Virus record (IMG/VR): IMGVR_UViG_3300029990_000049
Span: 1-25,772 of that record
Source: a virus
Reading direction: 5' to 3' (one strand)
Length of the DNA: 25,772 nucleotides
Positions 1-8,031 of this stretch are shown here, piece after piece (the stretch's first letter is position 1; each line of letters starts with the position of its first letter). A program made the position numbers and the translations under genes. The notes beneath the pieces were generated by a model. It did no database searches. It was not told the DNA's origin and was given only the letters and a program-made list of their open reading frames with translations.

Positions 1-1
1 T

Positions 2-3000
2 GGCCCACAGTTGGAAAGGAGTTTCCAGTCGCTTCTCCTCAACAACTTCGTAAATAGGAACACCATTCCTGAGCGCTGCGTAAACATAAAACGTTTTGTT
101 TTGTGGGGAAGGGGATATATCACGCAGGTCAATAGTACCAGAAGGAAGAACAAAAGGTTTTCCATTGAAGACTACTTTGATGTCAGTCTTAAAGAAGATC
201 ACCCAGCCTACTTCTGGATACACGGACCCAACTACAGGTCTGTTTACAACCCCATTGACAATAGTGGCCGCACCACCGGTTGTGTTAGCCCAGTCGTACA
301 TCGTTGCAATACCGTTATCAGGAGTTATAAACACCCCACCGCCTGCACTACTGTTACCTTGCTGAGAAGCACTAGTCCAACGACGAGTGTTTCGGTTGTT
401 ATAAGCAAAGTTAAAGTTTGAGGTGTACGCGTCCCCTGTGGTGTTGCCCATTACCCCACTGTTAAGGTGGCAAGACAGACTATTGCCGTTTAGATAATAG
501 AACGCCCTCATTGGACCAAGGGTTGACTGCGGAGATTCAGGGCCGTTGGCGTAACCACCAAAGACGCGAATCTGGTCAATAGCCGCGGAGTCTGCCCACC
601 AGTTAAATTTATCCGTAACCGTAAACCCAGTAACCTCTTTTCGGCCTTGGGCATTAGTGATGTATGTAGGTTGGATAACCATATACGTCGCGTGCATTCT
701 TGCACGAATCGCACTGTTTTCCGCGTCGACATAGGTAACCGCCGCAATAATTGGCAGCCACCCAAAACGTTCGAGTGAAGAAAACGTTGGGTCGGTCACG
801 GTAACAATGCAATCACGGCTACGGTTCTTAATATCTAAGAACTCAACCTGGTTTTTCAGCTGTTCCACAATTGCCGACGGATAAAGAATCTCAGCCGTTG
901 GAACAATTGTTATGGTTCCGTCTGGTTCGATACGTCGGTTGTAATCAGAGATCAACAGAATGTCATTGTCTCCGACAGGCGCCCCCCATCCAGTACCGAC
1001 TTTGTCAAGCTGGTTGTACTTTTTCTGACTGTTTGTGCAGAACATTGATTCACCAACATCAATACCATAAGTATCAAGCTGGCTTGAAGGCACACTGACT
1101 GTAGCCCCACCAATACCAGGCAAAGCGTTAACTTTGCGGATACTAGTTGTCAATGGACGCGAAACAACGTTATTCAGAAAAAGATTTGTCACTTCTGGAC
1201 GTGCCGCAAACTTCCCGTTGATATCTTTCCAGAAAAGTTCCAGCTTACCAAGGTCTGTACGGTCAGCCGCAATGTAATGCTCACCACCTGGACGATACAG
1301 TAACCCACGGACGTTAATAGACGACATTAACGGGCTGGCAATAGTTTCTTGCCAAGACCCGAAGTTAGACATCTCATCCCAACCACGTCCCCAGAATTTA
1401 GAAATGGTTGCGTATTTTGTTTTGGCGTTAACAATCTCAAAGAGAGTGCCGACTCTAGGGAACCCGCTGAACCCCATTGCTGCGGAACTAGCGATCCGTC
1501 CGTCTGGCAATACGTTAATACCTTGCCCGGCGTAGCTAAACACCAGCGAATAAAAAACGTTGTTTTGAACGTATTCACTAGGGAGTATAGGCGACCCCAA
1601 AATGTTCAGTGTGGGTGGTATTGCTGTTTTAGACGTGAGTGTCATTACTCCAGTTACTGGATCAAAATCATAGTTAATCTCTGGGACAAAGTTGAACTGC
1701 CCTTGGCCCGTTGGTGTGGAGTGAGAACCGTAATACGCAGATAGGAACTTCATCGCGTAGATGCCCTTACGGGAAGGGTCCTCAGCAACCATGACCGGGA
1801 GTGAACGATAGTTACCGATAACTCCGTTAGCCGGGGTTGGCGAATAAGTAAACAATGCTTTAGAAGTTAACCCGTTAGCGTTCACAAAAGAATACCAACG
1901 GAAGTAAGTGGAGTTATTCCACTGTACCCCATCCGCGTCAACAAAGGAAACCAATTGTAGAGTTGGAGTAACGTTAATGGTCGCTTGAACGTCAGCCAGC
2001 TTAACCCTGAAGAACTGTTTACCAACTAGCGGGTAACCAACACCTGGAGCTAGACCGCTACCTTTACTTGAGGACTGAATCAAGTAAATCCATTCACCCA
2101 TTAAAGCAACGCTCAGCATTGGGAACAAACTTGATGGCATTATGTTTGTCCCACCGCCAAATGTTGCGTCGACGATTGGCTGCAAGTTAACTTTGGAGTA
2201 AACGTGTTTTGCTGGATCAAGAGACCCGTTCGTCACACCAACGTAAAACAAGTTCTTACGACTATCCCCCACCAGGATTACTTCGTCCCCACTACCCTGT
2301 GCAATACGGTCGACACTCGCGTTATCCGCATCAAACTTAGGGTGCTCGTATTTAAAGCCGGAGTACACAAGCTTAGTTTTGGCGTAATCTTCCGTGTCTT
2401 GCATTACACTGTAATACAAACCAGCAGTACGACCATCCATACGGTTCCACAGGAAAGTAATAGTCCCGTCACTCTCTAAGCACATGCCGCCCGCTTCAGT
2501 AACACCACCGAAACCTTCAAAAGAACCGTCAATGTTAGCCGGGATGAAGTTAGTGTTACCAAAGCTGCTCAACGGCACCTTGTTACTGGCCAGCAACTCT
2601 GGGGCGTTAAAGCTCAGGGTGTTGATGATGGTTTTAAGACCACCCGGTGTCAGGTGCATGTCGTTGTTAGGTTTGAGCAGATCATCACCACGAGCTGTGG
2701 CAAAGTTGTCCACTAAAGGCAGCCCAATCTGGCCTTTGGTCAAACCATGCGCGTCATAGCTACCTTCATGTCGTGCCAAACTCTTAAGCAACTCAGTCCG
2801 GTATACCGTAATGTAGTTGTTAAGCAAATCAAGGTAATGCTCAATCTTGATCTGGGTTGGGGTACGCGAGTTAGCGTTGAGGTAATCAAGAAGCAGGGTA
2901 ATAAGTTCTACCATATCGCCAAAAGCGATCATGTCGTAGATCAAACTCATGCCGTGCAGTTCTGGTGGGAATACAACAGGTTTGTCCCGCAGGTTTTCCC

Positions 3001-3403
3001 AGTAGACCGGACGGTTGTCTTCGGCGGTCTCAAGAATCAAGCGCAACAGTGTGTTATCAAACAAACTGAAGTGCCCAACAATGTCGTAATCAAAGAACCC
3101 ATCAGTTACGTCTGGGTTCAAGATCTCGATCATGCAGCCGACTGGTTTAGCAGTAAGCTCGGTCAAACCACCCATGATCTTGTACATGCGCCAATCACCA
3201 ACACCTTCATCGTCTGCTTTGGTAAGCGGTTCCATGTTGGCGTTGTACAGGCGCAAAGACTTAACAAAGAAAGGAGCGTGAACTGGAATAACAATACGAC
3301 TACCAGGACCTTTGATTACCTTAAAGGGCTCACCCAATACACGGTTCTCGGGGTTCTGGTTAAGAATGTCGTTACGGTATTCGTGAACAATAGGAAAATT
3401 CAT
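2..3403 (-). CDS. Large fibre-like virion protein, C-terminus beyond left edge
   Basis: An open frame of 1134 codons begins at ATG 3403 and runs off the left edge with no stop. It has no complete ORF boundary in the window. The N-terminal ~200 residues are mixed alpha/beta. At residues 219-233 the stretch HGLTKGQIGLPLVDN resembles the 'GxTKaqVGLGNVDN' motif that recurs in many phage tail-fibre and baseplate-fibre proteins. The rest is rich in Gly, Asn, Ser, Thr and aromatic residues, as in beta-structured fibre or adhesin regions. It follows the 254-aa gene with an 11-base-pair gap, so the two are probably cotranscribed. The virion role is inferred from the motif, size and context. The exact part (long fibre, baseplate fibre or adsorption protein) cannot be assigned, and the receptor-binding end is probably outside the window. 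Confidence 0.65.
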   Translation of the reverse strand, partial: MNFPIVHEYRNDILNQNPENRVLGEPFKVIKGPGSRIVIPVHAPFFVKSLRLYNANMEPLTKADDEGVGDWRMYKIMGGLTELTAKPVGCMIEILNPDVTDGFFDYDIVGHFSLFDNTLLRLILETAEDNRPVYWENLRDKPVVFPPELHGMSLIYDMIAFGDMVELITLLLDYLNANSRTPTQIKIEHYLDLLNNYITVYRTELLKSLARHEGSYDAHGLTKGQIGLPLVDNFATARGDDLLKPNNDMHLTPGGLKTIINTLSFNAPELLASNKVPLSSFGNTNFIPANIDGSFEGFGGVTEAGGMCLESDGTITFLWNRMDGRTAGLYYSVMQDTEDYAKTKLVYSGFKYEHPKFDADNASVDRIAQGSGDEVILVGDSRKNLFYVGVTNGSLDPAKHVYSKVNLQPIVDATFGGGTNIMPSSLFPMLSVALMGEWIYLIQSSSKGSGLAPGVGYPLVGKQFFRVKLADVQATINVTPTLQLVSFVDADGVQWNNSTYFRWYSFVNANGLTSKALFTYSPTPANGVIGNYRSLPVMVAEDPSRKGIYAMKFLSAYYGSHSTPTGQGQFNFVPEINYDFDPVTGVMTLTSKTAIPPTLNILGSPILPSEYVQNNVFYSLVFSYAGQGINVLPDGRIASSAAMGFSGFPRVGTLFEIVNAKTKYATISKFWGRGWDEMSNFGSWQETIASPLMSSINVRGLLYRPGGEHYIAADRTDLGKLELFWKDINGKFAARPEVTNLFLNNVVSRPLTTSIRKVNALPGIGGATVSVPSSQLDTYGIDVGESMFCTNSQKKYNQLDKVGTGWGAPVGDNDILLISDYNRRIEPDGTITIVPTAEILYPSAIVEQLKNQVEFLDIKNRSRDCIVTVTDPTFSSLERFGWLPIIAAVTYVDAENSAIRARMHATYMVIQPTYITNAQGRKEVTGFTVTDKFNWWADSAAIDQIRVFGGYANGPESPQSTLGPMRAFYYLNGNSLSCHLNSGVMGNTTGDAYTSNFNFAYNNRNTRRWTSASQQGNSSAGGGVFITPDNGIATMYDWANTTGGAATIVNGVVNRPVVGSVYPEVGWVIFFKTDIKVVFNGKPFVLPSGTIDLRDISPSPQNKTFYVYAALRNGVPIYEVVEEKRLETPFQLWA

Positions 3404-3413
3404 CGGTTATCCC

Positions 3414-4178
3414 TTAATCGAGTTTTGCAGTACCGTCACGCAGTTGCCGACCAAATGCTTTCATTACATTCATGGTCACGGCTACGTTGCCATCGGCACC
3501 GGCCAGGTCTGCTTCAGTAGACGGGCGAAGGTTAGCTACGTCTGGGATACCAATATCACCAGTGGATGCGGCATGTGCTTCTGGAAGACGTTTTTTCAGG
3601 TGGTCTTCCAAAAGGGCCAGTGCGTCACCTTGGGCCGCTTTATCAGTCATGACAATGATAAGTGACTTAAGAGCAGCGTAAGCTTCCAGCCAGTCGTAAG
3701 TCTGTTCCAAAGGCTGTTCGTGTGGATCTGCTGGGAATGCGGTGGGAACGCCAATGAGGGAATCCCAGCTTGCCTGACGAGGGCTGTTAGCAACGTTAGC
3801 GACCAAGGTAGCAAATGCTACGTCATCAAGGATGAATGGTCCGCCAATGGTGTCATAGCTCGCTACAAGCACTTCACCAGGAAATGGCTTCAGCAAGACA
3901 AAAGCACCGTAAACATTTCGTTTGTACTTGTCCATGAAACGGTCAAAGGTATTGCAGAAAGCGTAGTCAACACCCAGTTCCAATTCAACATTGCTAGACT
4001 GGCGTTTCAGAACAAACTTCTTGGCTGCCCCGTTATTACGAGCCGCACTAAAGAACGGACCAGCCCGAACTACAAACACGCGACGGGTAGTATCGTTGGC
4101 TACCTTGACTACTTCGTTTTCAACGCGGCAATCGATGCGTTCTTGAAAGGGGTTCCAGTTGTAAATTGGTGCAGGCAT
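3414..4178 (-). CDS. Putative virion protein, unknown function (254 aa)
   Basis: ATG at 4178 is preceded by ACAGGAG, a good Shine-Dalgarno sequence. The 254 residues have no signal peptide, no membrane segment and no catalytic motif I recognise. The first ~140 residues look beta-rich (RVFVVRAGPFF, YGAFVLLKPFPGEVLVASYD). The C-terminal ~100 residues look helical, with a region of leucines and acidic residues (ALALLEDHLKKRLPEAH). It lies directly upstream of the fibre-like gene on the same strand and divergently from the 412-aa gene, which suggests a tail or baseplate component. I do not recognise the family. The reading frame is secure from length, ribosome-binding site and tight spacing; the function is only inferred from position. 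Confidence 0.6.
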   Translation of the reverse strand: MPAPIYNWNPFQERIDCRVENEVVKVANDTTRRVFVVRAGPFFSAARNNGAAKKFVLKRQSSNVELELGVDYAFCNTFDRFMDKYKRNVYGAFVLLKPFPGEVLVASYDTIGGPFILDDVAFATLVANVANSPRQASWDSLIGVPTAFPADPHEQPLEQTYDWLEAYAALKSLIIVMTDKAAQGDALALLEDHLKKRLPEAHAASTGDIGIPDVANLRPSTEADLAGADGNVAVTMNVMKAFGRQLRDGTAKLD

Positions 4179-4302
4179 GGGTGTTGCTCCTGTTAATAAT
4201 TACTGGAGTAGTTCGCATTTTATAGCCTACCCCTTAAAGTACGTTAAGGACTATAGATAAACCCCCTTAACAATTTCATAGAATCCACTGGAGTCAGTCC
4301 CT
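4179..4302. promoter_or_regulatory. Divergent intergenic region, probable back-to-back promoters
   Basis: These 124 AT-rich bases separate two genes read outwards, so promoters for both probably lie here. Visible elements are TATAAAATG-like sequence on the minus strand (around 4217-4226), TATAGATAA on the plus strand (around 4252-4260), and Shine-Dalgarno sequences next to each start codon. phiKZ-like phages use their own RNA polymerases with short AT-rich promoters, so host -35/-10 boxes need not be present. No exact start site can be assigned. Confidence 0.4.
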
Positions 4303-5541
4303 ATGTACAGCTATAAAAGGGCTGTTGGTGTTAGTCGTCGTTCTCCCAAAGGAGATGAGTTACTGGATATTGCAGGTATTCCCTGTAATACACTTTTTAC
4401 TGAATACAGTCGTTTGATTATTGTTGTGACCGATGTGTACAGTAATAAGGACGTAGCAATAGACCTTCAGTACTATTTGGTAGACCTTGGGGTCTTCCCT
4501 GGTAACATACAGGCGTGGTTAGACACAAAGGCAACCACACCCCTCAAGATTGAAGATACTGTCCCTGGTGACCGTTATCGCTTCGTCACAACTCATGACA
4601 TCCAGTACAAAGGGTTTAGCCTTTTGCCTGGTAATGCCCTGGCTGGTGACGATCGACAAGACATGTACAACACAGCAGACGCTCCGGACATTCGTGTAGT
4701 TAAGACCGATAACTCCGAAGTAGATTTTGATGCATTGGTAACCCGCGGGTTGTGGACAATCAATGGTCACCTTGTTCGTGCTGTAAAAGGTAATCGTTGT
4801 GTGTACCTTCTCAATGCAGGCAAACACTTTAATGTGGATGATAACATCCATGTTAATTACTTGAACTTCAATACGGTGAGTAAGCTTACTACTCGTCCTA
4901 TTGCTGCTGAAGATATTAAGTTTGAGATTATTGGGGATGTCAAATATCTTCATGTTTCAAGCAAGGTGTCTTTAAAGGACAAAACCGTCTGGATGAGTAT
5001 CGGAGGGAGACTCTACCAGAACGATGTAGTCCAACCAAGAGGTAACGACAGTTTTGCTATCAAGCTCAATAAGGTAGACTGGTTCTCTGCTATCTTTGAC
5101 TCTAAGCAACTGATCGATTTAAGTTCTGTTATAGACAAGGACCGTGATGTGGTAGGTAAGGATTTCTTCAGTACTGAGGAGTTCTTCACTAAGCTGCTTA
5201 CAGATCTTTCTTCGTTTATGGTAATTTTTGATAATCCTCGGTTATATGCCTCGCTAGTACCACTGGTGAGTTATTTGTACCCGTTTACTTACCACACGGA
5301 AGAAACAAAACAGATCCCGTTACTCACGGGCAACGGCTTGCTTCCTAAGTACTACGTCCGACGGATTATTAACCGTAGACTCTTGGACATTGATATTGGT
5401 GTTCAACGTGTTTACGCAAACAAAACAACCGGCATCCATAATGAGGGCAACCTCTATCATGGTTTCACTAATCGACATGACCCTAGCAAACTGCACAGCG
5501 GATACCTGCTGTACATAAGGGCTATTGTCCAGGGGGATTAA
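4303..5541 (+). CDS. Putative virion protein, unknown function (412 aa)
   Basis: ATG 4303 follows TGGAGT. The protein of 412 residues has no signal peptide or clear membrane helix. It is rich in beta-forming stretches (SRLIIVVTDVYS near residues 36-47, GDRYRFVTTHDIQYKGFSL near 87-105) and has a helical, hydrophobic part near residues 300-340. There is no recognised enzymatic motif. It is the first gene of a short plus-strand unit followed 4 bases later by the spanin pair, and it is divergent from probable tail genes. A tail or baseplate role is a positional guess; the family is unknown to me. Confidence 0.6.
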   Translation: MYSYKRAVGVSRRSPKGDELLDIAGIPCNTLFTEYSRLIIVVTDVYSNKDVAIDLQYYLVDLGVFPGNIQAWLDTKATTPLKIEDTVPGDRYRFVTTHDIQYKGFSLLPGNALAGDDRQDMYNTADAPDIRVVKTDNSEVDFDALVTRGLWTINGHLVRAVKGNRCVYLLNAGKHFNVDDNIHVNYLNFNTVSKLTTRPIAAEDIKFEIIGDVKYLHVSSKVSLKDKTVWMSIGGRLYQNDVVQPRGNDSFAIKLNKVDWFSAIFDSKQLIDLSSVIDKDRDVVGKDFFSTEEFFTKLLTDLSSFMVIFDNPRLYASLVPLVSYLYPFTYHTEETKQIPLLTGNGLLPKYYVRRIINRRLLDIDIGVQRVYANKTTGIHNEGNLYHGFTNRHDPSKLHSGYLLYIRAIVQGD

Positions 5542-5545
5542 ACCC

Positions 5546-6160
5546 ATGGGACAGGAGATCAAGGCATTGTTATTTTTCGACAAGTTTCGATCAATAGCGA
5601 CCTTCTTCGTTGTTCTTATTCTGGCTGTAATACTTGGAGTTCAATACTTCTTTCCTCGGCCGGTTAAGTTGGACCAAGAAGCACTCGCTTCGCTGCGTGA
5701 TGCAACTGAGCAGATTCGTCAGATGGTAAAGACCGCTGACAACTTTGCTCAGGAGGATCAAGCGTTTAAGACAACCCTCCAACAGCGCATTACCGCGCAA
5801 AGCAAATTGAGAGGAGACAACTATGCCACGCTGGCTAGAATGTATGGTGTCCCGGATTTGGATGACGGTACTCTTGCTACCAATGGTGGCATTAATTACG
5901 GCATGCAACCACAACCCGACGGTCTCGGAAGCAAATACCTACCTCCAGGTACAAGCGACCCAGGCCCAGTACGACACGTACAGCAACCAACTGACCTTAC
6001 TGCAAAAGCAACTGACCCAGGTATCGCCGGAGTTTCGGGAGGTGACTCCAGACCCACCTTCGGGGCGCGTATCGGAACTCTCCTCATTTCTGGAACGCAA
6101 CAACTGTCTCCGCCAGGATCTCAGTCTTCCGGAAAAGGACCAGTGCTACCAGATCACTAG
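5546..6160 (+). CDS. i-spanin (Rz-like inner-membrane lysis protein)
   Basis: I choose ATG 5546, with AGGGGG at 5531-5536, over the in-frame TTG at 5525, which would overlap the upstream gene. The 204-residue product starts with a short charged segment, then one hydrophobic helix (about residues 17-36: SIATFFVVLILAVILGVQYF). A probable periplasmic coiled-coil follows (about 43-90), then a low-complexity tail rich in Gly, Pro and Thr. This N-in, type II topology with a periplasmic coil is that of Rz-type i-spanins, which pair with an outer-membrane lipoprotein to disrupt the outer membrane in the last step of lysis. The assignment is strengthened by the lipoprotein gene that overlaps it in another frame. 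The Gly/Pro-rich C-terminus is probably shaped by the need to encode the overlapping gene. Confidence 0.78.
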   Translation: MGQEIKALLFFDKFRSIATFFVVLILAVILGVQYFFPRPVKLDQEALASLRDATEQIRQMVKTADNFAQEDQAFKTTLQQRITAQSKLRGDNYATLARMYGVPDLDDGTLATNGGINYGMQPQPDGLGSKYLPPGTSDPGPVRHVQQPTDLTAKATDPGIAGVSGGDSRPTFGARIGTLLISGTQQLSPPGSQSSGKGPVLPDH

Positions 6161-6311
6161 GGTAATTCTCATCCAGACCACACAAGTATTGGATGAGAAG
6201 GATATAACCCTCTGGGGCGCTAAGCAGACAATTCAGCAATTGGTCAAGAACATGAACCGTATCATTGACCTTGCCCCACGTCAGCCGACCACAACACTTA
6301 AACCACCCTAA
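5823..6311 (+). CDS. o-spanin (Rz1-like outer-membrane lipoprotein)
   Basis: This gene starts inside the i-spanin gene in another frame and runs 151 bases past its end. ATG 5823 has a strong ribosome-binding site, AGAGGAG, a few bases upstream. The 162-residue product has a lipoprotein signal: Arg residues, then the hydrophobic stretch TVLLLPMVALITAC. Its last four residues fit a lipobox with Cys28 as the acylated residue (codon at 5904-5906). The mature part has a predicted coil rich in Gln and Leu (about residues 45-68), a central acidic/Pro region, a second helical region, and a Pro/Thr-rich end. It has two further cysteines (near residues 93 and 106) that could form disulfides. Overlapping Rz/Rz1 pairs are the hallmark of two-component spanins. 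At about 135 mature residues it is much larger than lambda Rz1. Confidence 0.8.
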   Translation: MPRWLECMVSRIWMTVLLLPMVALITACNHNPTVSEANTYLQVQATQAQYDTYSNQLTLLQKQLTQVSPEFREVTPDPPSGRVSELSSFLERNNCLRQDLSLPEKDQCYQITRVILIQTTQVLDEKDITLWGAKQTIQQLVKNMNRIIDLAPRQPTTTLKPP

Positions 6312-6340
6312 TTAGTAAAGATGCAAACATAAACCATATA

Positions 6341-6372
6341 CCCTCTAGGAGCCTGCAAGGGCTCCTAGAGGG
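6341..6372. terminator. Bidirectional hairpin terminator between convergent genes
   Basis: A perfect 13-bp inverted repeat, CCCTCTAGGAGCC and its complement, encloses a 6-base loop. It lies between the end of the o-spanin gene (plus) and the end of the two-helix membrane protein gene (minus), so it can stop transcription from both sides. There is no long T tract on either strand, so efficiency is uncertain. Confidence 0.7.
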
Positions 6373-6406
6373 GTTATAGCTGCATCGGCACATAACTAGT
6401 CAACTT

Positions 6407-6793
6407 CTACTGTTGTCTGTCATCAGGTTGGGCTGGTGGGCTTGGAGCAATGATGTTAGCTACACGGCTACGGAAACGAGTCATGCTGCTGGCACCATTA
6501 AACAAAGTCTTCAGGGTCTGGTTAACAGACATCCAACTCCAGGCAATAAGGACTGGCCCGACAACCATGATAAACATGCTCGTCTCGCTAGGCCATACAT
6601 TGTGATCCCGAACGGAAAGGTAAATTACAGCAGAGTTGATCAGAGCAGTAATACAAACCGTGATAGACGCAGTAAGACCACCCAGGTTACGAAGACGAAC
6701 AGTCTCTCCCCCGAATACTTCTTTCTCTACGTCATTTTGGGTTTCGACAAGGCACTTCCCAGAAAGGCAGTTGTCATGCACTTGATCACTCAT
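6407..6793 (-). CDS. Two-helix membrane protein, holin candidate
   Basis: I choose ATG 6793, which overlaps the stop of the RuvC-like gene (ATGAGTGA). The longer frame back to 6871 would lie wholly inside that gene. The 128-residue product has a polar N-terminal ~40 residues, two hydrophobic helices (about 44-64, LTASITVCITALINSAVIYL; and about 76-98, MFIMVVGPVLIAWSWMSV), and a short basic then Pro/Asp/Gln-rich tail. Small size, two helices and probable N-in/C-in topology fit class II holins, and the spanin genes end just across the terminator. However, many small phage membrane proteins look alike, and this one is translationally coupled to a nuclease gene, not to an endolysin. Membrane protein is secure; holin is a guess. 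Confidence 0.6.
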   Translation of the reverse strand: MSDQVHDNCLSGKCLVETQNDVEKEVFGGETVRLRNLGGLTASITVCITALINSAVIYLSVRDHNVWPSETSMFIMVVGPVLIAWSWMSVNQTLKTLFNGASSMTRFRSRVANIIAPSPPAQPDDRQQ

Positions 6794-7424
6794 GAAAAAC
6801 CCCATAGTGTTTGGCAAGCATTTCACAACGATACAGTGTAACAGCAACGCTATCAGCACTGTGCTCGTCAATTACAGTGAGATCAAACCCCGTAGAGTCT
6901 AGATGCTCGTAAGCCATAACACCCTTGTGAACATCCTCTTTCTGGCTACCTTTAAAGTTAGCCCCAACAATGTCCTTTGCTGGATTAGGGAGAACACTAC
7001 TCACATGAATGCCGCGACTAATGTAAGCATTTTGAGCCAAAGACACAAACTGGATCAACTGCTTAAAGGTTAAAACACCAGCCCCTAAGAAGTTGTCCTC
7101 GATGATACCCGTTAGATGACGTTCACGAAGTTCCATCTCTCCATCGTCATGTAACACAAACTCTGTGGTATAGTAGTCTAAAAGCTCTCCTAGAGCCCTG
7201 GCCAAGCACCAGCTGCGAGCAGCCACAGATGTTCCATTGGTATCGTCGTATTGCACGGGTATGTCGTAGAGGACTTTATCTCCCTTGATGGTGTTTAAAT
7301 ACACCAGCTTGTAAGGAGTCTTAACTGTCAGATCCACATCAATAATGCACACACCCATGTTTGTGGTAGAAGGGTCAATTCCTATGACCCTTACTATCTC
7401 AGGAGTTTTTAAGTCCTTAGACAT
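6786..7424 (-). CDS. RuvC-like Holliday junction resolvase
   Basis: The 212-residue protein shows the RuvC/RNase H-fold signature. An N-terminal strand carries GIDPSTTNMG with the first catalytic Asp (D17). A mid-protein Glu lies in IIEDNF (E109). A C-terminal DEHSADSVAV holds the last acidic cluster (D186, E187, H188, D191), like the DxHxxDA motif of RuvC. Basic residues around 158-167 may contact DNA. Such enzymes cut four-way junctions using two metal ions; in large phages they probably remove branches so that DNA can be packaged. Its start overlaps the end of the 206-aa gene by 16 bases and its end overlaps the membrane protein gene by 8. It is an isolated enzyme in a run of apparently structural genes, which fits a role at packaging. 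Confidence 0.82.
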   Translation of the reverse strand: MSKDLKTPEIVRVIGIDPSTTNMGVCIIDVDLTVKTPYKLVYLNTIKGDKVLYDIPVQYDDTNGTSVAARSWCLARALGELLDYYTTEFVLHDDGEMELRERHLTGIIEDNFLGAGVLTFKQLIQFVSLAQNAYISRGIHVSSVLPNPAKDIVGANFKGSQKEDVHKGVMAYEHLDSTGFDLTVIDEHSADSVAVTLYRCEMLAKHYGVFHE

Positions 7425-8029
7425 ATGTGGCCCTTAACGTTACCACAGTGCAGCTTGATGATAGCCACCAAAGGCGATAATCCAACTACAAAGTCTTTTG
7501 GGGCTTTCTTGCTATCCCCCAAATAAACCAATTCAAACCCACAAGCTGAAAACTCACCAAAGGTCCCAGACATCCAGCGACCGTTGTAGTTATAGTTGTT
7601 TAAGAGGGTTGCCAATTCGTAAGACTCGGTGTTAACCGTTTCAAACTGTGGTAGCGGAACGCCCATAGGAAGTTTTTTCAAGAACTCCAGTTCTTCCGCC
7701 ATGTCCACTTTAAGAGGCTCAAACAAAAAGGAGATGACTTCTTTAGGTGGTGTCAGACCATCTGGACCACCTTTGACTGGACCAGAGACCATGTTGATAA
7801 ACGTCATCAACGAGTTACCAGTCTCAGCTTCAATAATGTCAATAACCAACTTGCCTTCAGTATTGCGATACGCTTGGCTTACCGCATATTTGGTTTGATC
7901 CAAACGGAAAGCCGGCATGTAAATGGTGCTAATCAGCTCAATGGCATCGTAGCTGTACATCCCCTCAGTAAGTGGGAGATGCGCATTAACGGAACCTAGC
8001 TGATCAGCCAAGGCGGCTAATGCGTCCAT
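7409..8029 (-). CDS. Unknown protein, probable virion or assembly role (206 aa)
   Basis: ATG 8029 lies 2 bases after the stop of the 315-aa gene, so translation is probably coupled. The 206 residues contain no signal peptide, membrane helix or catalytic motif I recognise. The N-terminal ~35 residues are helical. The middle is beta-rich (KLVIDIIEAETGNSLMTFINM) followed by a Pro/Gly loop (GPVKGGPDGLTPPKE). The end contains three cysteines. It overlaps the RuvC-like gene. Membership of the structural run suggests a small tail or head protein, but this is position only. Confidence 0.55.
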   Translation of the reverse strand: MDALAALADQLGSVNAHLPLTEGMYSYDAIELISTIYMPAFRLDQTKYAVSQAYRNTEGKLVIDIIEAETGNSLMTFINMVSGPVKGGPDGLTPPKEVISFLFEPLKVDMAEELEFLKKLPMGVPLPQFETVNTESYELATLLNNYNYNGRWMSGTFGEFSACGFELVYLGDSKKAPKDFVVGLSPLVAIIKLHCGNVKGHICLRT

Positions 8030-8031
8030 GA

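Noticed and set aside
1721-1750. SAYYGSHSTP in the fibre-like protein as another TYYG copy
   Set aside because: It lacks the preceding (I/L)P and the following hydrophobic pair, and lies mid-protein; judged coincidental.
2747-3520. 257-codon plus-strand frame
   Set aside because: Antisense to the fibre-like gene and crossing into the 254-aa gene; no start signal.
6794-6871. Upstream extension of the two-helix membrane protein, which would add a third hydrophobic stretch
   Set aside because: It overlaps the RuvC-like coding sequence by 86 bases; the ATG at 6793 gives the usual short overlap.
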